Positions 1-7,844 of a DNA stretch of 30,631 nucleotides are shown in pieces (positions within the stretch are counted from its first letter, which is position 1; every line of letters begins with the position of its first letter). Both the position numbers and the translations under genes were made by a program. Source of the DNA: an uncultured Bacteroidales bacterium. GTDB lineage: Bacteria; Bacteroidota; Bacteroidia; Bacteroidales; P3. Location: the NCBI GenBank assembly GCA_937876865.1, contig CALEFF010000048.1:1-30631 (forward strand), in the 5' to 3' direction. The notes beneath the pieces were generated by a model, which ran no database searches, had not been told where the DNA came from, and was given only the letters and a program-made list of their open reading frames with translations.

Positions 1-156
1 AAATTGATTTAAAGATTGTGTGTATTTTGTAAGTATTTGTGTGTTGGTGTAGCCTGTTACGTGCTTTATTATTTGCTTTGCTTCAAACACGTAATCCTCT
101 ATGCCGGCTATCTGCAACTGTTTTTTGCAATCGTTATATGCTTCAAATATCGTCAT
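1..156 (-). CDS. prmC: PrmC/HemK N-terminal fragment (peptide release factor glutamine methyltransferase), partial
   Basis: The minus strand is open from an ATG at 156 to the window edge (52 codons) and starts MTIFEAYNDC. The 52 residues look like the helical N-terminal domain of PrmC, which methylates the GGQ glutamine of release factors; they include the typical HVTGYTNTQIL stretch. The methyltransferase domain with its NPPY motif would lie outside the window, so the call rests on the N-terminus and the neighbour. The ATG overlaps the end of the DUF1385 gene by 14 bases. The order yqhQ-prmC (usually followed by prfA) is known from Firmicutes, not Bacteroidota, which agrees with this end of the window being foreign to the rest. 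Confidence 0.72.
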   Translation of the reverse strand, partial: MTIFEAYNDCKKQLQIAGIEDYVFEAKQIIKHVTGYTNTQILTKYTQSLNQF

Positions 157-850
157 TTTCTTGTTCTTCTTTTTCTTCTTCTTGCGGTTGTTCGTCTTCT
201 ATTTCATCACAAGCCTTAAGCGCCGCTATTGCGATTTCCATCATATCGTCCTCGGGCTCTTTTGTGGTAATACGTTGTAGCCACATACCCGGTGCAGATA
301 TAATTTTTGTAATGATATTGTCGTATCTGCCGCAAATTTTTAAAACTTCATAGCCCAATCCGCAAATTATGGGTAACATTAAGATTTTTGCTACCACCCA
401 GAGCCAACCGGTATCGTAAAGGGTTGGGAAAATCATTTGTACACCGGTTGATACTATCATACTTACAAGTATCATAAGTATTAAAAACGATGTTCCGCAA
501 CGGGGGTGAAAGCGCTTTTGTTTTTTTACGTTTTCTACCGTAAGGTCAAGACCTGCTTCATAGCAGAATATTGTTTTGTGCTCGGCGCCGTGATAACCAA
601 ATACGCGTCGTATATCCTTCATAAAGGATATTCCCCACATATAAAGCACCAACACCCCAAGCTTTATTAACTGTTCTATGCCCGAACGCACAACCTTGGT
701 AAAGGTTGTTCTAAAGAGCCATTCAAGTCCTTCTACAGCGTAGCGCGGTACTCCCAAAAACAAAACCAACGCCAATGCCACACCCAAAACCGTGCCTATT
801 GTCATAACAAAGGTGGTAAGAGCCGATTCTTTTTTGGTATCCTTTTCTTC
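143..850 (-). CDS. yqhQ: DUF1385 family membrane protein (YqhQ-like), N-terminus missing
   Basis: This is an integral membrane protein of the DUF1385/YqhQ family, whose role is not well defined. Counting from the ATG at 805, the family signatures YHGAEHK (residues 71-77) and RFHPRCGTSF (98-107) are present, along with hydrophobic segments near 3-19, 44-60, 106-125 and 133-150 and an acidic Glu-rich tail. The ATG at 805 is not the real start: the frame continues upstream as EEKDTKKESALTTFV, the charged linker expected before the first membrane segment, until about 850. There it runs into the ribosomal protein L21 gene. The family's N-terminal ~80 residues are absent. GC is high for the window (27 of 60 at 541-600, against 16 of 60 at 1621-1680, counted by hand). 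Probably a Firmicutes fragment joined by assembly. Confidence 0.85.
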   Translation of the reverse strand, partial: EEKDTKKESALTTFVMTIGTVLGVALALVLFLGVPRYAVEGLEWLFRTTFTKVVRSGIEQLIKLGVLVLYMWGISFMKDIRRVFGYHGAEHKTIFCYEAGLDLTVENVKKQKRFHPRCGTSFLILMILVSMIVSTGVQMIFPTLYDTGWLWVVAKILMLPIICGLGYEVLKICGRYDNIITKIISAPGMWLQRITTKEPEDDMMEIAIAALKACDEIEDEQPQEEEKEEQENDDI

Positions 851-1085
851 TTTTCTTATGGAAAACCAAAACCTTTTCGCCTTTTATGTGTTTTATCACT
901 TGAGCTTTTACCATAGCTCCTTCTATACATGGAGCACCAACTGTGATGTTTCCATCTACATCTTTTAGCATCACGGTGTCAAAAGCAATCTCTGCACCTT
1001 CTTCATTTTTAAGACGGTGTACAAATATCTTTTGATCTTTTTGTACCTTGAATTGCTGTCCTGCTATTTTTACTATTGCGTACAT
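723..1085 (-). CDS. rplU: 50S ribosomal protein L21, C-terminus replaced by junction sequence
   Basis: L21 binds 23S rRNA in the large ribosomal subunit. The first 88 codons (1085 down to about 822) are a normal Bacteroidota L21: MYAIVKIAGQQFKVQ at the start, then KVLVFHKKRRKGYQKRIG, the basic rRNA-binding segment. After that glycine the frame enters the complement of the DUF1385 gene and reads 32 unrelated Cys/Gly-rich residues (SYHLCYDN onward) to a stop at 723. A real L21 has about 15 more residues, and rpmA (L27) normally follows directly; both are missing. The authentic part is therefore 823-1085. Since L21 is a core ribosomal protein, an assembly join is more likely than a genuine truncation. 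Confidence 0.9.
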   Translation of the reverse strand: MYAIVKIAGQQFKVQKDQKIFVHRLKNEEGAEIAFDTVMLKDVDGNITVGAPCIEGAMVKAQVIKHIKGEKVLVFHKKRRKGYQKRIGSYHLCYDNRHGFGCGIGVGFVFGSTALRCRRT

Positions 1086-1123
1086 TTTAATTTTTATTTA
1101 AATTTCCTTTCTGAAACGAATTG

Positions 1124-1153
1124 CAAAGATAGACATTTATTGATTACCTGCAA
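1124..1153 (-). promoter_or_regulatory. Promoter for rplU, Bacteroidota type
   Basis: On the minus strand TATCTTTG (1131-1124) matches the Bacteroidota -7 consensus TAnnTTTG. A TTG at 1153-1151 lies 19 bases upstream, the expected -33 spacing. The rplU ATG at 1085 follows after 38 bases. Confidence 0.6.
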
Positions 1154-1229
1154 AATATTTTATAAGAAAAATTATTATTGTTTTAATTTCATCTCTGTTT
1201 ATCAACAATTTAATGTTTATAAATATTTG

Positions 1230-2333
1230 TTATACATTAAATCTAAAATGCATAATATCCCCATCTTGCACTACATATTCCTTACCTTCTACACTCATTT
1301 TACCAGCTTCTTTACATGCAGATTCACTTTTTAGAGCTACAAAATTTTCATATTTTATTACTTCTGCTCTAATGAATCCTTTTTCAAAATCTGTATGTAT
1401 TACACCCGCACATTGTGGAGCTTTCCAACCTTTTGTAAAAGTCCAAGCTCTTACTTCTTGCACTCCTGCTGTTAGATATGTTTGAAGGTTTAACAAATGA
1501 TATGCTTTTTTTATCAATCGAGCAACACCTGATTCTTCTAAGCCTAATTCTTCTAAAAACATTTGTTTTTCTTCTAAAGTTTCAAATTCTGCTATATCCG
1601 ATTCTATTTTTGCTGCCACTATCAATATTTCTGCACCTTCTTCTTTTGCTATTTTTTCTACTTGTTCTGTGTATTTATTTCCGTTTACTGCACTTTTTTC
1701 ATCAACATTACAAACATACAAAACAGGTTTTGCTGTTAAAAGACAAAGTTCTTTTGCAAGTTTTATATCATCTTTGCTTTCAAAAGTTACTGTTCTTGCA
1801 CTTTTCCCTTGTTCTAATACAGCTTTATACTTTTTTAGGATTTCCAACATAGCCTTAGCTTCTCTATCTCCGCCAGACTTTGCTGCTTTTTCCACTTTTG
1901 GCAAACGTGTTTCTATAGTTTCAAGATCTTTTAATTGAAGCTCTGTATCAATAATTTCCTTATCTCTTATAGGATTAACACTTCCATCAACATGAACAAC
2001 ATTATCATCATCAAAACATCTTAATAAATGCAATATTGCATCACATTCACGAATATTTGCTAAAAATTTATTACCCAAGCCTTCGCCTTTGCTTGCACCC
2101 TTCACCAATCCTGCAATATCAACAATTTCTACCGTTGTAGGAACGATTCTTTCTGGATTTATCAATCCTGCCAAAACATTTAATCTTTCATCAGGCACAG
2201 AAATAACGCCTACATTTGGTTCAATTGTACAAAAGGGGAAATTTGCTGCTTGAGCTTTTGCGTTAGATAAACAATTAAACATAGTAGATTTGCCTACATT
2301 AGGCAAACCTACTATTCCACATTTCAAAGCCAT
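1230..2333 (-). CDS. ychF: Redox-regulated ATPase YchF (Obg-family P-loop protein)
   Basis: YchF/OLA1 is a universally conserved cytoplasmic P-loop protein that hydrolyses ATP rather than GTP and associates with ribosomes. All 367 residues are present, the family's usual length. Visible motifs are the P-loop GLPNVGKST (9-17), switch II DIAGLVKGAS (72-81), and NVDE (209-212), the NxxE form that replaces the GTP-specific NKxD and marks ATP preference. A helical insertion covers about 125-200, and a C-terminal TGS domain about 283-366 ends in HFRFNV. The gene starts 3 bases after the tig stop, so the two are almost certainly co-transcribed, linking a nascent-chain chaperone with a ribosome-associated ATPase. 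No terminator is evident after it. Confidence 0.97.
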   Translation of the reverse strand: MALKCGIVGLPNVGKSTMFNCLSNAKAQAANFPFCTIEPNVGVISVPDERLNVLAGLINPERIVPTTVEIVDIAGLVKGASKGEGLGNKFLANIRECDAILHLLRCFDDDNVVHVDGSVNPIRDKEIIDTELQLKDLETIETRLPKVEKAAKSGGDREAKAMLEILKKYKAVLEQGKSARTVTFESKDDIKLAKELCLLTAKPVLYVCNVDEKSAVNGNKYTEQVEKIAKEEGAEILIVAAKIESDIAEFETLEEKQMFLEELGLEESGVARLIKKAYHLLNLQTYLTAGVQEVRAWTFTKGWKAPQCAGVIHTDFEKGFIRAEVIKYENFVALKSESACKEAGKMSVEGKEYVVQDGDIMHFRFNV

Positions 2334-2336
2334 TTC

Positions 2337-3704
2337 TTATTTATTAAGTAATTTAGAGAAATCGTCCAAAGAAATTTCTTTATTTTCGCATTTTACGTTT
2401 TCTTTCAATGTTTGAGTTAATTTTTGATCAAATAAGAATTCGTAAATTTGCTTTCCTTGTTCTTTATTTTCAAGCATATTAGTTGCTATTTTTTCAATAG
2501 CTTCTTCTCTTTCTTTTGCTTGTTCTTCGGTTTCGTTTTCTGCTTTAGGGAAATAATTAGAAATTAAGGCTTCTTTATAATATGTTTTTATTTCATCCTT
2601 AGAAACTTCCAATTTATATTGTTCCATCAATTTGCTTTCAATCAATTGCCATTTGATAGAATCTCTATACATTGTGTAGTTATCAATTATTTCTTTATCT
2701 TCAACTTTTCCTGTATTAGTTTGAATTAACCAACGTTTCAAAAATTCATCTGGCAATCCAAAAGTAGAAGTTTCAACCAATTGTTTGCTTACTTCATTTA
2801 AGAAATGACGATCTGCTTGTTGAGCATACGCCTTTTCCATATCTTCTTTTATTGCAGCTTTAAAATCAGCATCGGTTTTTATTTCTTTTGTAGGATAAGC
2901 CTTTGTATAAAGATCTTCATTAACTTCATGAGGAGTTACTCTACTAATAGAATGAACTGTAAATTGAACATCAGATTTAAATTCCTTAGCAACTTCCTTA
3001 TCTATTCTCAACATTGCTGAAATTTCAGTAACATTTTTGAAAGCCTTTGCTAAATTAAACACGATTGCTTCATCTTTTTTAGCACCAATAAATTTTTTCT
3101 TTATTGTGGCCATTCCTATTTTATCAACAGCAATAGAAGTTACGGTTTGAACCCCGCCTTCTTTAACATTACCATCTTGGTCAAGTTCTTTAATTTGGCC
3201 ATAAACCAAATCAGTTTCTTCTATTGTTTCAGGTGTTTCAAAGTTTCCAAATCTACGTTGAATATCTTCTATTTGTTTATTTATTGTTTCTTCATCAGGA
3301 GTGATTTTGTAATATGTTGCTTTTTGTTTTTCTAACTCCAATTTCACTTCTGGTTGTAATGCTATATCAAAATAGAAAACAAAATCTTGTTGATTATCCC
3401 AATCAATTTCTCCTGTTTTTTCATCATTTGACATAGGACTTCCTAAAAGGTCAAGTTTATTATCATCAACAAATTGATACATTGCATCAGACATAGCTTT
3501 TTGCACTTCTTCTGCTCTAACAGGTCTTTCATACATTTTTTTAATCATACCCATTGGAACTTGACCAGGTCTAAATCCTGGAATATTCGCTTTTTTACGA
3601 TATTGTTTTAATTCTTTTTCAACCGCAGGCATATAATCCGCAGCATTTACTTCAACCTTTAAGACAGCTGTTAAATCACCTGTCATTTCCTTTGTTACAT
3701 TCAT
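2337..3704 (-). CDS. tig: Trigger factor (ribosome-associated chaperone)
   Basis: Trigger factor binds ribosomal protein L23 at the exit tunnel and shields nascent chains. The 455-residue protein carries the ribosome-binding signature GFRPGQVP (43-50) in its N-terminal domain. The middle segment (~150-245) stands where the FKBP-like PPIase domain sits but is strongly diverged, lacking the usual GDxVxxDF motif, as is common in Bacteroidota. The C-terminal half is a long helical chaperone domain rich in Lys and Glu, ending DDFSKLLNK. The start at 3704 (MNVTKEM) matches the family. A -7 element lies 56 bases upstream. The gene leads a tig-ychF pair. Confidence 0.95.
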   Translation of the reverse strand: MNVTKEMTGDLTAVLKVEVNAADYMPAVEKELKQYRKKANIPGFRPGQVPMGMIKKMYERPVRAEEVQKAMSDAMYQFVDDNKLDLLGSPMSNDEKTGEIDWDNQQDFVFYFDIALQPEVKLELEKQKATYYKITPDEETINKQIEDIQRRFGNFETPETIEETDLVYGQIKELDQDGNVKEGGVQTVTSIAVDKIGMATIKKKFIGAKKDEAIVFNLAKAFKNVTEISAMLRIDKEVAKEFKSDVQFTVHSISRVTPHEVNEDLYTKAYPTKEIKTDADFKAAIKEDMEKAYAQQADRHFLNEVSKQLVETSTFGLPDEFLKRWLIQTNTGKVEDKEIIDNYTMYRDSIKWQLIESKLMEQYKLEVSKDEIKTYYKEALISNYFPKAENETEEQAKEREEAIEKIATNMLENKEQGKQIYEFLFDQKLTQTLKENVKCENKEISLDDFSKLLNK

Positions 3705-3759
3705 ACTTATACCTTAAATATATTATATATTATACCATTTATTATCAGAATTGAATTTG

Positions 3760-3767
3760 CAAAGTTA
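3760..3767 (-). promoter_or_regulatory. -7 promoter element for tig
   Basis: TAACTTTG on the minus strand (3767-3760) fits TAnnTTTG. No clear TTG lies 19-22 bases upstream, so only the -7 half is supported. Confidence 0.4.
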
Positions 3768-3794
3768 AGAATTTATCTCTAAATGAGTAAATTT

Positions 3795-4820
3795 TTATTC
3801 ATCAAAGAATTCATTTAATGCTAACACTACCTTCTCATCAATATATGTGAAACGCATTTTTATTGATTGCCTACGTGCAGCAAACAATCCATAACCATTA
3901 TTAACATTAGTATAAATAGGCTTATCTACAAGTTGCATAGACTCTTGACGAGAATAGCTATAATATTCGTATAGATTCAAATCACAAGACAAAATATAAA
4001 GTTCAAACCATGAAGCTCTATCTGTTTTAGAACAGTTTTTTCCAGCTAATTCTTTCTTTAAACCATCAAGTAAAAAGTCTAATTCTAAATTAAAACTCAT
4101 CAATATTCCAGGGTAACTATTTTCACATAATTGCGTTGCAAAAGCAATATCTGCAAAAGTTTCTTTTCCATTGTTCTTATAATAAAATCTTATTACAGGT
4201 TGATACATTTTTGCAACAATTCCTTGATTATTTGAAGCTGCATAAGAATTTATATTATACCATTGACAATTTAATATTTGTTTTCCTGCACGATTTTGAA
4301 ACTGCATATAACTTCCAGGAGTTACAATATCATAATCACCTATCAAACGAGTAGAAGCAGTTGTTTCTGCCCCTGTTTTCTTATTCCTTACCACAATCTT
4401 ATAAGTTTGCTTCATTGCCTCTGTATGATTTAAACGACCTTTTGTTACACAATAATACAAAGGTGTATTTCCAGAATAGAAATCACCATCTTCCTTTTGA
4501 TAAGATTCAGTATAATTAAACCAAAAAGTATCTCTTACAATATCATCGCTTTCCCAAAAATAATGAGAAACCATAAAAACATCAATATCCTCAGGATTAT
4601 AATAGATAGAATCTTTCTCTTTCGAAAAATCCAAATAATTACCACTACCCAAAAATCCCTTTTGCACTCTTACAAAAGTTGTATCTTCATCTTGGTCAAG
4701 CAAACCATAAATAACAGTTACAGCTTTCCATTCTTCATTTGGATCAAACTCTACTTCGCAAGAAGTAAACACGCATAAAATGCACACAAAAGCAAATACA
4801 CGTTCAAAAAATAGCTTCAT
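3795..4820 (-). CDS. Exported lipoprotein, DUF4249-like
   Basis: A 341-residue protein with a lipoprotein signal: a hydrophobic stretch at 7-19 followed by FTSC with the lipidated Cys at 21. The mature part starts EVEFDPNEEWK and continues with VTVIYGLLDQDEDTTFVRVQK, which resembles the start of the DUF4249-type surface lipoproteins of Bacteroidota; that family assignment is my judgement, not a certainty. The rest is rich in Tyr, Phe and Asn, consistent with beta structure, and no catalytic motif is visible. A -7 element TATCTTTG lies at 4857-4850, 29 bases before the ATG. The gene stands alone, between tig (same strand) and the divergent pyrK. Function unknown. Confidence 0.75.
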   Translation of the reverse strand: MKLFFERVFAFVCILCVFTSCEVEFDPNEEWKAVTVIYGLLDQDEDTTFVRVQKGFLGSGNYLDFSKEKDSIYYNPEDIDVFMVSHYFWESDDIVRDTFWFNYTESYQKEDGDFYSGNTPLYYCVTKGRLNHTEAMKQTYKIVVRNKKTGAETTASTRLIGDYDIVTPGSYMQFQNRAGKQILNCQWYNINSYAASNNQGIVAKMYQPVIRFYYKNNGKETFADIAFATQLCENSYPGILMSFNLELDFLLDGLKKELAGKNCSKTDRASWFELYILSCDLNLYEYYSYSRQESMQLVDKPIYTNVNNGYGLFAARRQSIKMRFTYIDEKVVLALNEFFDE

Positions 4821-4849
4821 TTCTTATTATTTTTTAAAAAATTCGGTTG

Positions 4850-4857
4850 CAAAGATA
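4850..4857 (-). promoter_or_regulatory. -7 promoter element for the DUF4249-like lipoprotein gene
   Basis: TATCTTTG on the minus strand. No TTG at the ideal spacing; the nearest (4872-4870) is only 12 bases away. A plus-strand TATTTTTG at 4889-4896 is the matching candidate for pyrK in the same 112-base divergent gap, also without a good -33. Confidence 0.4.
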
Positions 4858-4932
4858 ACTATAAATTCACAAATTAAAGATTTTCTTGTATTTTTGTAAG
4901 CCAATAATTAACCAAATATATGAAAAATAACT

Positions 4933-5688
4933 ATGAAACATTGCGACAATTTTCTTGTAAGCGAGAAAAAATTTCTCAATACAAGTTTTTTCAAGCTAAA
5001 ATTAAAATCAAAAAATACACTTCCTGAAATAAATCCAGGACAGTTTGTAGAAGTACAAGTAAATTCTGACAGTAAGGTATTATTACGCCGTCCAATTTCA
5101 ATAAATGATGTAGACTATACCACAAATGAATTAAGTCTAATAATCCAAACCGTAGGACAAGGAACAAAAGAATTAGCAAAAATTTCAGAAGGAGAAGAAG
5201 TAAGCTTAATTTATCCATTAGGCAATGGTTTTAAATTAGAAGGGAAAAGTCCTATCTTAGTCGGAGGAGGAGTAGGCATAGCTCCACTTCTTTATTTAGC
5301 AAAACAATTCCACGCAAAAGGAATAAAACCTGATGTTCTATTAGGTTTTAGAAGCAAAGAACAAATGATTGCATTAGATGAATTTGAAAAATACTCAAAT
5401 CTTTATATATCCACACAAGATGGTAGCATTGGAGAAAAAGGATTAGTAACAGAAAACAAAATATTCTCAACATCACACGATGTAATCTACACTTGCGGTC
5501 CAACACCTATGATGAAAGCAATAGCAGAACACGCTTTGAAAAATAACACTGAATGTTACGCTTCATTAGAAAATAAAATGGCTTGCGGAATAGGTGCATG
5601 CTTATGCTGTGTTCAAAATACAACCCAAGGACACAAATGTACCTGCACAGAAGGCCCTGTATTTAATGTAAAAGACATAATTTGGTAA
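4933..5688 (+). CDS. pyrK: Dihydroorotate dehydrogenase B, electron-transfer subunit (FAD/2Fe-2S)
   Basis: PyrK passes electrons from dihydroorotate oxidation in PyrD to NAD+ through FAD and a 2Fe-2S cluster, in pyrimidine synthesis. The 251 residues show the FAD-binding RRPISI (52-57), the nucleotide-binding GGGVGIAPL (111-119) and CGPTPMM (188-194). The C-terminal iron-sulphur ligands are C218-x4-C223-x2-C226, with C236 or C238 as the fourth. The ATG at 4933 is chosen; another ATG 13 bases earlier is in a different frame. The pyrD ATG follows 11 bases after the stop, giving a pyrK-pyrD operon. The presence of PyrK shows that the dehydrogenase is the NAD-linked class 1B enzyme. Confidence 0.96.
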   Translation: MKHCDNFLVSEKKFLNTSFFKLKLKSKNTLPEINPGQFVEVQVNSDSKVLLRRPISINDVDYTTNELSLIIQTVGQGTKELAKISEGEEVSLIYPLGNGFKLEGKSPILVGGGVGIAPLLYLAKQFHAKGIKPDVLLGFRSKEQMIALDEFEKYSNLYISTQDGSIGEKGLVTENKIFSTSHDVIYTCGPTPMMKAIAEHALKNNTECYASLENKMACGIGACLCCVQNTTQGHKCTCTEGPVFNVKDIIW

Positions 5689-5699
5689 AATCAAAAGCA

Positions 5700-6605
5700 A
5701 TGGAAAAATTAAAAATACAAATAGGCAATTTAGAATTTCAAAACCCTGTAATGACAGCCTCAGGAACATTTGGTTTTGGATTAGAATATGAAGATTTTTT
5801 TGATGTACAAAAACTTGGAGCAATAATAGTTAAAGGTACAACAGGAGAAAAAAGAGAAGGTAATCCTGCTCCTCGTATGTGCGAAACCCCAATGGGAATG
5901 ATTAACGCAGTAGGTTTGCAAAACAAAGGTGTAGATTATTTTTGTGAACATACATATCACGAAATCAAGCACTACAAAACCAATGTAATTGTAAACGTTT
6001 CAGGCTCTTCAATAGAAGAATACGTAAAAGTAGCAGAGAAAATAAATGAATTAGAACACATTCCAGCAATAGAATTAAACATATCTTGCCCTAACGTAAA
6101 GAAAGGTGGAATGGGATTTGGAACAGATCCTAAAATGGCGTTTGAAGTAGTAGATGCAGTAAGGAAAATTTATAAAAAACACTTAATTGTAAAACTTTCT
6201 CCTAACGTTACATCTATTGCAGAGATAGCAAAAGCCGTTGAAAGTGCAGGAGCCGATAGCGTTTCAATGATAAACACAGTTTTAGGTATGGCAATAGATG
6301 CTGAAAAACGCAAACCATTGCTTTCAACCATAACAGCAGGTTTGTCAGGCCCTGCAATAAAACCAATAGGCTTACGATGCGTTTACCAAACCTCCAAAGC
6401 AGTAAAAATTCCAATTATAGGCTTGGGCGGAATCACTAATGCAACAGATGCAATAGAATATATACTCGCAGGAGCAAGTGCAATACAAATTGGAACTCAA
6501 AACTTCGTAAACCCAAGCGTTGGATTAGAAGTAATAGAGGGCATGAAAGAATACCTTGATCGCCACAATATTTCTCACATTTGGGACGTTAGAGGAATAA
6601 TTTAA
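5700..6605 (+). CDS. pyrD: Dihydroorotate dehydrogenase B, catalytic FMN subunit
   Basis: PyrD oxidises dihydroorotate to orotate in the fourth step of UMP synthesis. The 301-residue TIM-barrel protein has the class 1 catalytic motif NISCPNVKKGG with the catalytic Cys at 130. It also has SGTFGFG (21-27) near the N-terminus and the C-terminal FMN-phosphate region IIGLGGI...GASAIQIGT. The frame is open upstream to a TTG at 5682, inside the end of pyrK, but the ATG at 5700 gives the family N-terminus MEKLKIQIGNLEF and is preferred. It pairs with PyrK as an alpha2beta2 enzyme. An outer-membrane protein gene begins 12 bases after its stop without an obvious promoter of its own. Confidence 0.97.
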   Translation: MEKLKIQIGNLEFQNPVMTASGTFGFGLEYEDFFDVQKLGAIIVKGTTGEKREGNPAPRMCETPMGMINAVGLQNKGVDYFCEHTYHEIKHYKTNVIVNVSGSSIEEYVKVAEKINELEHIPAIELNISCPNVKKGGMGFGTDPKMAFEVVDAVRKIYKKHLIVKLSPNVTSIAEIAKAVESAGADSVSMINTVLGMAIDAEKRKPLLSTITAGLSGPAIKPIGLRCVYQTSKAVKIPIIGLGGITNATDAIEYILAGASAIQIGTQNFVNPSVGLEVIEGMKEYLDRHNISHIWDVRGII

Positions 6606-6612
6606 ACTAATA

Positions 6613-7276
6613 TAAGTATGAAAAAAGTAATTTCAGTATTGCTGTGCTTAGTTTTCACGGCGAATCTTGTTGGTCAAGAAAAGAATAGTGGTTTCTTTGT
6701 GGGATTAGATTACGGAAAAACAGATTTTCTCTCTAATTCAGGGTTATCTCTCAACGAAAATCAAAACCAAATGAAGAATTACAATGCTATAAACACAAAA
6801 TTCTCTTTTGGATATAACACAAAACTAAATGCGTTTATTAAATTGAACCTTCTTTTAACAGGAGTAGATTTTAAACAAGACTTCAATAATGCAATAAAAT
6901 TAAAAGAGCAAGCATCAATACTATATTCTGAAATAGCAGTTGGTTGGAATTTTAAAGTAAATAGGCTAACTATTCACCCAACTGCTGGTATTGGGTTAAT
7001 GAGTATTTGGAATAATATAACACTTAACAACAATGAATATGGTTTTAATTCAAATACAATTGGTTCAAGTTTAGGTTTATCTCTTTCTTATGAAATAAAC
7101 AAAAATCTTTCCTTTGTTTCAGAGTTTTCAAGCATTACTGCAAAACCAAAACTTGCAAAATTTCCAGAATCAGATATTTTGTTGATTAAAGAATACTCTT
7201 CAAGCGAAAGAAATTATATTAAAATGACAAATTTCAATCTTGGATTAAGAATTAATTTCTAAGATTTTTTAAAATA
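6613..7276 (+). repeat. Long direct repeat, left copy (664 identical bases)
   Basis: Compared by eye with 9056-9719: every base is identical from TAAGT before the ATG to AAAATA after the stop. The offset is 2443 bases. Similarity continues on both sides: 8 of the 10 bases before it match, and about 93 bases after it differ at only five positions (7277, 7278, 7280, 7305, 7339) before the copies part at 7370. Confidence 0.95.
6618..7262 (+). CDS. Outer-membrane beta-barrel protein, copy 1 of a perfect duplicate
   Basis: A 214-residue protein with a signal peptide (MKKVISVLLCLVFTANLVGQ, cut before EKNSG). The mature region alternates polar and hydrophobic residues, as expected of an eight-strand-like OmpA/OmpX-type barrel, and ends NFNLGLRINF with a terminal Phe, the usual barrel-assembly signal. 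It is identical base for base to the gene at 9061-9705; the match runs from 5 bases before the ATG to 14 bases after the stop. This copy starts 12 bases after pyrD and shows no TAnnTTTG promoter of its own, so it probably depends on read-through from pyrKD. Ligand or function unknown. Confidence 0.85.
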   Translation: MKKVISVLLCLVFTANLVGQEKNSGFFVGLDYGKTDFLSNSGLSLNENQNQMKNYNAINTKFSFGYNTKLNAFIKLNLLLTGVDFKQDFNNAIKLKEQASILYSEIAVGWNFKVNRLTIHPTAGIGLMSIWNNITLNNNEYGFNSNTIGSSLGLSLSYEINKNLSFVSEFSSITAKPKLAKFPESDILLIKEYSSSERNYIKMTNFNLGLRINF

Positions 7277-7314
7277 AATTAAAGAAAAAATTATTTTTTT
7301 CTTTAATTTATTTT
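7271..7314 (+). terminator. AT-only hairpin after outer-membrane gene copy 1
   Basis: A long A/T stem, with AAATTAAAG (7276-7284) pairing with CTTTAATTT (7301-7309) and extending inward through A/T runs. In copy 2 (9714-9757) base pair 7280 T - 7305 A is replaced by C - G, keeping the pair, while 7277/7278 lose theirs. Confidence 0.45.
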
Positions 7315-7334
7315 TTTAAAGCTAAGAAAAAAAA

Positions 7335-7374
7335 TAAAGAAAGGCGATTGAGAAAATTCAATCGCCTTTCTTGT
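7335..7374 (+). terminator. Rho-independent terminator after outer-membrane gene copy 1
   Basis: AAGAAAGGCGATTGA (7337-7351) pairs perfectly with TCAATCGCCTTTCTT (7358-7372) around the loop GAAAAT, with A- and T-runs outside. It lies between the plus-strand barrel gene and the stop of the minus-strand CxxC lipoprotein (7401), so it can serve both. Confidence 0.85.
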
Positions 7375-7400
7375 TTTAGGACAAAATAATAATTCATCTA

Positions 7401-7844
7401 TTATAAATTACAAGTATCAACACTCGTAAAGCGTTTTATAATTTCCTTTGCATCATAACTTTTTATAGTTTCTATTTCCCCATTGAGAGCTGTTATTTCT
7501 ATAATATTAAAATGCTCCCAATTAAGAATATCACAAATAGAGTTAGTATCTACTATTACATCTTTATTTTTAAATTCAGAAGCAATCCTACCAGATACTA
7601 TCACAGTAACATTATCTTTTATTTCACCATATTCAACCGCTACTTTACGACACCCAACACAAGATAAAGCTGGCACTATAATGACAGTTTGTTCACCTTT
7701 TGAAAGTTTAAAATCAAGTTCTTCTATATACGAAAGAAAAACTTCCTTATCGCTGAGTTTATTTTCTGAACAAGCAGTCAAGAACATTATATAACTAATC
7801 AAACACAAACAAATCCATTGTTTTATTTTTAGTTGTACGTACAT
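7401..7844 (-). CDS. Small lipoprotein with CxxC motif (possible thioredoxin-like)
   Basis: A 147-residue lipoprotein. The signal is a hydrophobic run at 9-22 followed by FLTAC, with the lipidated Cys at 25. The mature part has a helical start, then a strand TVIIVPALSCVGC with a CxxC pair at 62 and 65, then strands VTVIVS and IIEITALNGEI. A CxxC right after a buried beta-strand is the thioredoxin-fold layout, but the rest is too short and diverged for a firm call. The start at 7844 lies 50 bases inside the end of the upstream DUF4221-like gene. A later Met (residue 20) would leave no signal peptide, so the overlap appears real and suggests translational coupling. Function unknown; a peptide- or thiol-related role at the envelope is only a guess. 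Confidence 0.7.
   Translation of the reverse strand: MYVQLKIKQWICLCLISYIMFLTACSENKLSDKEVFLSYIEELDFKLSKGEQTVIIVPALSCVGCRKVAVEYGEIKDNVTVIVSGRIASEFKNKDVIVDTNSICDILNWEHFNIIEITALNGEIETIKSYDAKEIIKRFTSVDTCNL

Noticed and set aside
1..850. Recent horizontal transfer of yqhQ-prmC into the Bacteroidota genome
   Set aside because: The join destroys rplU, an important ribosomal gene, and happens at a 28-base word common to both genes; an assembly error is simpler. Not fully excluded without reads.
5682..5699. Earlier TTG start for pyrD inside the end of pyrK
   Set aside because: The ATG at 5700 gives the family N-terminus and avoids overlap; the six extra residues resemble nothing conserved.
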